DNA of 14,432 nucleotides from CAYRWK01 sp964427965 (GTDB lineage Bacteria; Patescibacteriota; WWE3; UBA101185; UBA10185), in contig CAYRWK010000021.1 of NCBI GenBank assembly GCA_964427965.1, positions 1 through 14,432 on the forward strand. Reading direction: 5' to 3'. A program made the translations under genes and the position numbers. This document shows, in pieces, positions 1-5,207 of the stretch. The notes below the pieces were generated by a model that was given only the letters and a program-made list of their open reading frames with translations, ran no database searches and was not told where the DNA came from. How positions within the stretch are numbered: position 1 is the stretch's first letter; each line of letters begins with the position of its first letter.

Positions 1-635
1 TCGCCATTTCCAATGATTATTGTTTGAGGAGATATTGTGTTTCTAAGTTCCACAGCCTTTTGGATTTCATCCCAATTGGCTTTGTTTTTTGACATTTGTG
101 TGGCTATACGACCGTGTACTGAAAGAGCACTAAGCTCTTGTTTAAGTAGGTGCCCTATCCAAGTTTCTGTTTCGATTTTGTTAAACCCCAGACGGGTTTT
201 TACACTAAGAGGTAGTTTTGGAGCGCCTTCTTTTACAGCTTGAATAAGCTTGGTCGCTAATTCTTTGTTTTGAATAAGTCCTGCCCCTCCCCCAATTTTT
301 ACCACGGCTTTGTATGGGCATCCCATGTTTATATCGATTCCATCAAACCCTAAATCTTGAATGAGTTTGGCACTTTCAAAAAATGTTTTTGGGTTAGTAC
401 CCCAGATCTGAGCAACAATTGGTCTTTGTGCCGAACTAAAATCCAAAGCGTCTATCACCTTTTTTCTGCCTTCTGAACACAGTGCATCTGTGTTAACAAA
501 TTCGGTAAAAAACACATCAGGCTTAGCTGTTTGAGCAATAATCTCTCTAAAAACAAAGTCAGTTACGCCATCCATTGGGGATAGTGCTAAAAATGGTTTA
601 TTCTCGTTTGCTAGTTTTTGCCAGAAGTTGGTCAC
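1..635 (-). CDS. dus: tRNA-dihydrouridine synthase (Dus family), C-terminus beyond the window
   Basis: Flavoenzyme that reduces uridine to dihydrouridine in the tRNA D-loop. The 211 residues visible (a Dus protein is usually about 320) follow the family order. The N-terminal TIM-barrel motif is LALSPMDGVTD (residues 16-26). MGCPYKAVVKIGGGAGL (104-120) carries the presumed catalytic Cys106, SVKTRLG (144-150) has the FMN-contacting Lys, SVHGR (172-176) follows, and the window edge cuts the protein at IIIGNG. The start is a GTG at 635: the frame is closed by a TAA a few codons upstream and no ATG precedes the conserved core. The gene begins 28 nt after the YfhO-like gene and is last in the minus-strand run. 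No Shine-Dalgarno is visible, but TATAAT lies 6 nt before the GTG. Family assignment is firm. The DusA/B/C subtype cannot be decided, although MGCPxK resembles DusB. Confidence 0.93.
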   Translation of the reverse strand, partial: MTNFWQKLANENKPFLALSPMDGVTDFVFREIIAQTAKPDVFFTEFVNTDALCSEGRKKVIDALDFSSAQRPIVAQIWGTNPKTFFESAKLIQDLGFDGIDINMGCPYKAVVKIGGGAGLIQNKELATKLIQAVKEGAPKLPLSVKTRLGFNKIETETWIGHLLKQELSALSVHGRIATQMSKNKANWDEIQKAVELRNTISPQTIIIGNG

Positions 636-641
636 AACGGG

Positions 642-671
642 ATTATATAGTTATTTTGAGAGGTTATCCAA
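642..671 (-). promoter_or_regulatory. Possible leaderless promoter of dus
   Basis: Read on the minus strand, TTGGAT (671-666) is followed after 18 nt by a perfect TATAAT (647-642), then 6 nt to the GTG start at 635. With normal -10 geometry, transcription would begin at or next to the GTG. The -35 match is weak and overlaps the stop codon of the upstream gene, so this may be only an internal promoter of the run, or chance in AT-rich DNA. Confidence 0.4.
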
Positions 672-2721
672 CTTTTTTATATATAAACATGGTAAGAAGT
701 CCAATAAAACCACTAACAGCCAATCCATACACAAGATTTATTGGGAAATACTTCAATTCAACCGTATGTTGACCTTGTTCGAGGTTAAATCTTAGGTACA
801 CGTCTTTACTGTCGCTGACAAAGTTTGTTTTATTACCATCAACTAGTATTTCCCAACCATGGTAGTTACGGATAAGGGTTTCTATTGTTTTCTTTTCAGT
901 AAGATTTAGTTTTAAAATAAACCTTCCCTCCTCTTTGATTAAATACTCACCCTCAATATTATTTTTAATAAGGTCTAATTTATCTGTGTCAATTGAAGTT
1001 TTTGTAATTGTATTATCGGGGTTAATAAGGTAACTTACACCAAGTTGTTGCATTACTTCGGTTCCTGCTCCTTTAAATCTTCTGGTATTTAGGTCATAAA
1101 GTGCTAGGTGATTGATGTATGTTTCCGGTTCAAAGCTAACAGCGTATCCAAACAAATTCCAGCTTGGGTAATACAGGGGGATATTGCCTTTGATATCTGT
1201 ATCTAAGTAAAGTACTCGTTGGTTTGCTAGTGTGCCTGCGATTATTGCAAGGTCGGGTTTAATAAGATCAGACCTTTGTTGCATATTGGTTTTCCATGCC
1301 AGGTTAGAAAAAAACAACACATCACAAATAACAATGCAACATGAAAAATACAAGAAAGCCTTCTTTTTTGTGAGTAAATACACCGAAAAAGAAATTCCAA
1401 AGATCGCTGTTATAGTTGCCCACTCGTTAAAATATGGTAATAATTTAATTGGCACTGTTTTAAAGTAATCCAATACCGCTGTGGTTGTGTATTTGTGAAT
1501 ATTTCCAATAAACACTACCACCAAAAATAATCCAAAGGGAATTAAATACGATACATTTATTAACATTTCTTTTATTTTTATCTTAGATTGTTCTGATAAA
1601 AACTTGGCGATTAGTAAACCTGCTGCAAAATGCAGAATAATTTCATATCTGATCCAGTACCTAAAAATGTTAAATGGTGGAAAGTTAAACAGGGTTCCAA
1701 AAGGTGTGTAGTCTAAAGTTGCTAGGATTAAGAAAAGTGCCGCATTAATATAAAAAAAGTTTTTAAGGTGACTTTTTTTGCTTTGAACAAACGCATAGAT
1801 TGTAAGAATTAGAGTTGAAAAGCCAAAGTAAACAGTATTTTCATGAAATAACCAAAAAGATTTGATGTCGCTTGCGATGTAATTTTTTAAGTAACCAAAA
1901 GGAAAAGGAAATACCAAATTGGAGACCAGGAAAGGTACGGTTATAGAGCCTTGCGAAAAGGGGATTCCTATACTACTGCGGTATGAGTTGAAGTATGCAA
2001 AACCAGAAGTAATAATCACCGGTGCACAAAAAGTGATGGCGCTAAGTACAAAAATTGCAAAATATTTAAGGTAGGGTTTAATGTTTTGTATTAACGGCAA
2101 GCGAGTTAATGCATAAAAGAATTCTGCTAACAACACTATGGCTACTGCGTTATAGTTACCGTAATAGATGCCGACTGAGGTAATGATTGCGTTAAATAGC
2201 GCCCACTTTTTATGCTGGGTTTGAGCAAATTGTTCAATTGTATAAATTGCTAAAGGTAACAAAAAGTATACGTAAATAATGTTTGTGTGGGCAAACCTTG
2301 CCGTTACTTGAATTGAGAAAAAGTAGATTATGTGGGCGACGATGAACGAAAAATCGCTAAACTTTAATTTTTTGGCCAAAAGATACATGCCAAGCGATCC
2401 TGCAAGATAAATCAAAAAATGCTCAACTTTTAGAACTGTGGTTGGTTGCAGTAAAAAGGCTAATAACACTCTAATTGGATTAAGATAGGCAAATTCGCTG
2501 TTTTCATAAATTGGAAATCCGGAAAAGATGCGTTCGGTGTAAAAAGGAAATCTATGATTTAGTAAAGATTCTTTAAGATAGTAAATGCCCGGATAATGCA
2601 ATGATTGGGCGTCCCCTTTGCCGATGATTTGTCCTTGGAAAAGGTATGGGAAGTAGAAGGCAGAGTATAGTAAAATGACAGCTATGCACAAAGATACTTT
2701 TCTTATTTTGTTCATAAACAT
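664..2721 (-). CDS. YfhO-like polytopic membrane protein (GT-C-like)
   Basis: Integral membrane protein of 685 residues with roughly a dozen hydrophobic segments, the first at residues 9-28, and a soluble C-terminal part from about residue 560. The first extracytoplasmic loop contains GKGDAQSLHYPG (34-45). An Asp in this position is typical of GT-C-fold glycosyltransferases and their YfhO relatives. The C-terminus has the usual YfhO ending: NYHGWEILVDGNKT, then a segment with GQHTVELKYFP, then one last helix and KK. YfhO proteins are linked to glycosylation of cell-wall polymers or glycolipids in Firmicutes; the substrate here is unknown. ATG at 2721 lies 14 nt after the HD-domain gene's stop. 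A second in-frame ATG two codons later could be used. There is no Shine-Dalgarno, but TGTTATAAA (2743-2735) sits upstream. Family call is likely; catalytic activity is inferred. Confidence 0.8.
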   Translation of the reverse strand: MFMNKIRKVSLCIAVILLYSAFYFPYLFQGQIIGKGDAQSLHYPGIYYLKESLLNHRFPFYTERIFSGFPIYENSEFAYLNPIRVLLAFLLQPTTVLKVEHFLIYLAGSLGMYLLAKKLKFSDFSFIVAHIIYFFSIQVTARFAHTNIIYVYFLLPLAIYTIEQFAQTQHKKWALFNAIITSVGIYYGNYNAVAIVLLAEFFYALTRLPLIQNIKPYLKYFAIFVLSAITFCAPVIITSGFAYFNSYRSSIGIPFSQGSITVPFLVSNLVFPFPFGYLKNYIASDIKSFWLFHENTVYFGFSTLILTIYAFVQSKKSHLKNFFYINAALFLILATLDYTPFGTLFNFPPFNIFRYWIRYEIILHFAAGLLIAKFLSEQSKIKIKEMLINVSYLIPFGLFLVVVFIGNIHKYTTTAVLDYFKTVPIKLLPYFNEWATITAIFGISFSVYLLTKKKAFLYFSCCIVICDVLFFSNLAWKTNMQQRSDLIKPDLAIIAGTLANQRVLYLDTDIKGNIPLYYPSWNLFGYAVSFEPETYINHLALYDLNTRRFKGAGTEVMQQLGVSYLINPDNTITKTSIDTDKLDLIKNNIEGEYLIKEEGRFILKLNLTEKKTIETLIRNYHGWEILVDGNKTNFVSDSKDVYLRFNLEQGQHTVELKYFPINLVYGLAVSGFIGLLTMFIYKKVG

Positions 2722-2735
2722 GTTTGTTGATGGGT

Positions 2736-3401
2736 TTATAACACCCCCAGCTCGTTAGCTGTTTCCAGCATTTTTCTTATCGCGGGGTCATCCAAAGCCT
2801 CTAAAACGTTTTCCCATAATGCTAGGTTTATTTTTGCCCACTCTAAATACCTTTTTTTAGCTATTTCTGTGTAAAAATAACTATCTGCTTTCATTAGAGG
2901 TTTCTGCTCATCAACTATTTTAGTTGCAAGTTTTTGAATATTGTACTTATTCTGAGTAATAAACTTTGAGGCGAAAAGAATTGGTGTAGTCGGGAGGGCT
3001 TTGAACAGGGTATCCGCATCTGCTAATGCTTTAGATTCGTTTGATAGTTCTCTATCCTTACGATATCCAAGGTGTGAGTCTTCAATCAATCTGCTGATTT
3101 CTTTTTGGGTTGTTTTATCGTATCCAGCTTTTGCCAGGTATTCTTGGATTTGTAGGTTGGCGGCCTCCGGCTCGAGTTTATCTGAAAAGATATAGTTAAG
3201 ATCGTGTAACAGGCCTGCGGAAGCAACAATCTCTTGCCTTGCTCCCAGCTCTACTGCAAATTCGACAGCCTTGTCATGAACAAATTCTATATGGTGCCAG
3301 CCATGAAAAAGCAATTTTGCTTTATTTTCAGGCAGGTGGTAAAGAGCGTAGACACTACTGTATAGCTGGTTGTATTTGCCAGAAAAATTATTGTTAATCA
3401 T
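2736..3401 (-). CDS. HD-domain metal-dependent phosphohydrolase
   Basis: Soluble 221-residue protein of the HD superfamily. The metal-ligand pattern is clear: FHGWHHIEFVHD (32-43), LLHDLNY (64-70) with the HD doublet at 66-67, EDSHLGYR (107-114) and LADAD (126-130). HD proteins hydrolyse phosphate mono- or diesters, often of nucleotides; the substrate cannot be read from the sequence. The open frame extends upstream to 3494, but that part (rich in R and G, beginning MEKVAVHRGDS) overlaps the helicase gene in another frame and is probably its shadow. The ATG at 3401 removes the overlap, begins MINNNFSGKY just before the conserved helix, and has TATAAT 6 nt upstream. A GGAG 12 nt away is rather far for a ribosome binding site. 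The gap to the helicase stop is 29 nt. Confidence 0.85.
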   Translation of the reverse strand: MINNNFSGKYNQLYSSVYALYHLPENKAKLLFHGWHHIEFVHDKAVEFAVELGARQEIVASAGLLHDLNYIFSDKLEPEAANLQIQEYLAKAGYDKTTQKEISRLIEDSHLGYRKDRELSNESKALADADTLFKALPTTPILFASKFITQNKYNIQKLATKIVDEQKPLMKADSYFYTEIAKKRYLEWAKINLALWENVLEALDDPAIRKMLETANELGVL

Positions 3402-3407
3402 TATTGG

Positions 3408-3413
3408 ATTATA
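3408..3413 (-). promoter_or_regulatory. -10-like box 6 nt upstream of the HD-domain gene
   Basis: On the minus strand a perfect TATAAT (3413-3408) is followed by CCAATA and then the ATG at 3401. This is the same 6-nt spacing seen before dus. A loose -35 candidate TTGGCT (3438-3433) lies 19 nt upstream, inside the end of the helicase gene. It may be an internal promoter giving a leaderless transcript. Confidence 0.4.
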
Positions 3414-3430
3414 CTCCAGGGTTATAAACC

Positions 3431-4588
3431 TTAGCCAAACAAATACAACTCCTCCTCTGCGCGAGTCACCCCTGTGTACAGCCACCTTTTCCACATATCG
3501 TCGTCTGTTTGCTTAAATCTCTCCTCAAACATCACTACTCTTTTAGCTTGACTGCCCTGAGCTTTGTGAACAGTTAATGCATACCCAAAATCAAATAAAT
3601 CCCCCTTCATTGCATATTTTCTGTTTGCCGTAAAATTTATGCCTGTGTTTGCTCCAAATTGTGGGGCATATATTAAGCCCGCATAGGGCTTTTCTGTGTC
3701 ATCCATGGCAATTTCAACGTCGTACCAGTCTTTTTCTTTCTTTCTAATATGTTTAAGTGTTCCAAGCATCCCGTTGTAAACACCCTTTTTATGATTATTT
3801 CTAAGGCAAATTACCCGATCACCGGGTTCCGGGTTTGGGCTTTCAAACCCCAAAGAGTTTCGGATAAATTGATTAATTTTGGTTCTGGTTGAATTATAAC
3901 CGCATAGCACTAGGGTGTTAGTTGTGTAGTTTGTTAATAGTTCTGTACTGATTTCTGATGAATACGGGTCACTGCCGGAGTATTTAATAACTTGGGTTCC
4001 AAACTCTTGTACGGGTATTATTCCCGACTCTCTGGCAAATTGGGATACTTTTATGATGGGGTTGTCTTTGGCTTGTCTATGGATTTGAGTTAAAACAATA
4101 TTAGGTTCTGACATGAGGTTAAATTTACCTCTTATAGGTGGAAGCTGTCCGTGATCACCAACTGCAATTATTGGTACTTTGTACGAAAGAAGGTCAGTCC
4201 AGATTGTTTCATCAATCATCGAAGCCTCATCCACGATTATTAAGTCTTCTTCTAACTCATCTTTTTTATCCCAGCCAATAATTTCTCCTGTAATACTTTC
4301 TATTGGTGTGTAAATTAAACCGTGAATTGTGCTGATAGTGTCTTTGTATGAAAGAGAGTCACTTTCTTTTAGTTTATTTTTAAGGTTTTGAGTAGCCCTA
4401 CCGGTATAACTGCAAAAGGCAATTGAGAGTTTGTTATTAAGTCTGGTGAGTTCTTTTTTTAGAGTTGAGATGAGAGTGGTTTTACCTGTGCCTGCAAAGC
4501 CTCCTAACGTAATAAACTGGGTGCTGTTTGAAGAGTGCCAAGTTAGAAGTTTTGTGAGTGCGTTTTGCTGGTCGGTCGATAGGTGCAT
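3431..4588 (-). CDS. Short RecD/Dda-like superfamily 1B DNA helicase
   Basis: ATP-dependent DNA helicase of 385 residues built of an AAA_30-type first half and a UvrD_C_2-type C-terminus, without the long N-terminal extension of RecD2. Motifs in order are: Walker A GGFAGTGKTT (29-38), Walker B LIIVDEAS (116-123), GDHGQLPPI (144-152), LTQIHRQ (167-172), DFGYALTVHKAQGSQ (333-347) and YTGVTRAEEELYL (371-383). All catalytic residues appear intact. Members move 5' to 3' on single-stranded DNA and act in repair, recombination or replication-fork restart. T4 Dda is a comparably short relative. The start codon follows the tspO stop by a single base (TAA-C-ATG), so translation is probably coupled. An AGG 6 nt from the ATG is the only ribosome-binding hint. 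Confidence 0.9.
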   Translation of the reverse strand: MHLSTDQQNALTKLLTWHSSNSTQFITLGGFAGTGKTTLISTLKKELTRLNNKLSIAFCSYTGRATQNLKNKLKESDSLSYKDTISTIHGLIYTPIESITGEIIGWDKKDELEEDLIIVDEASMIDETIWTDLLSYKVPIIAVGDHGQLPPIRGKFNLMSEPNIVLTQIHRQAKDNPIIKVSQFARESGIIPVQEFGTQVIKYSGSDPYSSEISTELLTNYTTNTLVLCGYNSTRTKINQFIRNSLGFESPNPEPGDRVICLRNNHKKGVYNGMLGTLKHIRKKEKDWYDVEIAMDDTEKPYAGLIYAPQFGANTGINFTANRKYAMKGDLFDFGYALTVHKAQGSQAKRVVMFEERFKQTDDDMWKRWLYTGVTRAEEELYLFG

Positions 4589-4589
4589 G

Positions 4590-4988
4590 TTACCTATTTA
4601 ACCATGTTATTGAAATTTGTAGGATTGTTGCAAATAGAACCCATAGGAGATAGGGTATTTGCACTAATGCCACTACTTTGGCTTTGTTATATGTTGCTTT
4701 AATTAACCAAATAAGTGAGCTCAAAACAACAATAATATCTATAAGGGTAAGATAGTTGTTTTGTAGCACAAACTGAATGTAAGAAAAGGATAGGTTTGAG
4801 ATGAGGTTGAGAACCATTGGTATAAATACTTTATTTGGCAGTTTCTTTTTTACTACTAAGTAGATTACATACCCAAAAGATATAAAAATGATTGGATATA
4901 AAATGGACCAGGCGATACCAAATACAGGTGTCGGTGGGGCGAATGGTGGTTTTATTATGTTTTGATACCAGAGTGTTGTGTTGTTCAT
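4590..4988 (-). CDS. tspO: TspO/MBR family (tryptophan-rich sensory) membrane protein, four-helix form
   Basis: Integral membrane protein related to TspO, the porphyrin- and sterol-binding outer-membrane/mitochondrial regulator. The signature is plain: WYQNIIKPPFAPPTPVFGIAW (7-27, with KPP and PP prolines), SILYP (28-32), and the C-terminal PYLLWVLFATILQISITWLN (112-131). Four hydrophobic segments can be placed near 23-45, 54-76, 80-97 and 107-129. TspO normally has five helices in about 155 residues. Here the first is missing, because the chain starts six residues before the WY motif. No upstream start is possible because the preceding bases are the tRNA-Gln gene. The ATG lies 5 nt after the tRNA CCA and there is no room for a Shine-Dalgarno. 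Ligand and role are unknown; it may be a heme/porphyrin or lipid sensor. Confidence 0.88.
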   Translation of the reverse strand: MNNTTLWYQNIIKPPFAPPTPVFGIAWSILYPIIFISFGYVIYLVVKKKLPNKVFIPMVLNLISNLSFSYIQFVLQNNYLTLIDIIVVLSSLIWLIKATYNKAKVVALVQIPYLLWVLFATILQISITWLNR

Positions 4989-4993
4989 GTTAT

Positions 4994-5067
4994 TGGCTGG
5001 GGGACAGGGAATCGGACCCCGATCTACGCATCCAGAGTGCGTCGCCCTACCATTAGACGATCCCCCA
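4994..5067 (-). tRNA. tRNA-Gln (anticodon CUG), CCA encoded
   Basis: A full cloverleaf can be drawn on the minus strand in 74 nt. The acceptor stem is TGGGGGA with TCCCCCA, discriminator G and an encoded CCA (4996-4994). The D-arm carries GG in AATGGTA. The anticodon stem is ACGCA/TGCGT around loop CTCTGGA, giving anticodon CUG for CAG codons. The T-stem is CGGGG/CCCTG. The T-loop reads TCCGATT, so position 55, almost always U (made into pseudouridine), is C. The first pair U1-A72 is typical of tRNA-Gln. The tspO gene begins 5 nt downstream and is probably co-transcribed. Confidence 0.93.
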
Positions 5068-5099
5068 ATAATACTCTCAAAGCATTCTCTAACACGAAG

Positions 5100-5108
5100 A
5101 TTTTACCA
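5100..5108 (-). promoter_or_regulatory. Putative extended -10 promoter for tRNA-Gln and the downstream minus-strand run
   Basis: On the minus strand TGGTAAAAT (5108-5100) fits an extended -10 element (TGn plus TAAAAT, 5 of 6 to consensus). It lies 32 nt before the tRNA 5' end, giving a leader of about 25 nt that RNase P would remove. No good -35 sits at 17 nt. The 140-nt gap between the divergent starts must hold the promoter for the whole minus-strand run. Confidence 0.4.
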
Positions 5109-5172
5109 TAAGAATAGGCTATTTGACCTGTTTTAAAGGTAGTATTTTCTACTGTAAATAGAGAATATGTTA

Positions 5173-5201
5173 TTGCGATGGGGTTTTGAGGGTAGTACCA
5201 T
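5173..5201 (+). promoter_or_regulatory. Possible leaderless promoter of the GGDEF-like gene
   Basis: TTGCGA (5173-5178) and TACCAT (5196-5201) are separated by 17 nt. Six bases later comes the ATG at 5208. Each hexamer matches 4 of 6 consensus bases, but the spacing repeats that of other genes here. A GAGGG at 5188-5192 is 15 nt from the ATG, too far for a normal ribosome binding site. Confidence 0.33.
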
Positions 5202-5207
5202 AAACAT

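Noticed and set aside
3402..3494. N-terminal extension of the HD-domain protein (31 extra residues)
   Set aside because: It overlaps the conserved C-terminus of the helicase gene in another frame, its composition is unlike the rest, and a well-placed ATG exists at 3401.
5141..5156. Hairpin in the divergent promoter region (AGTA-TTTTC-TACT)
   Set aside because: The stem is only four base pairs, as expected by chance in AT-rich DNA.
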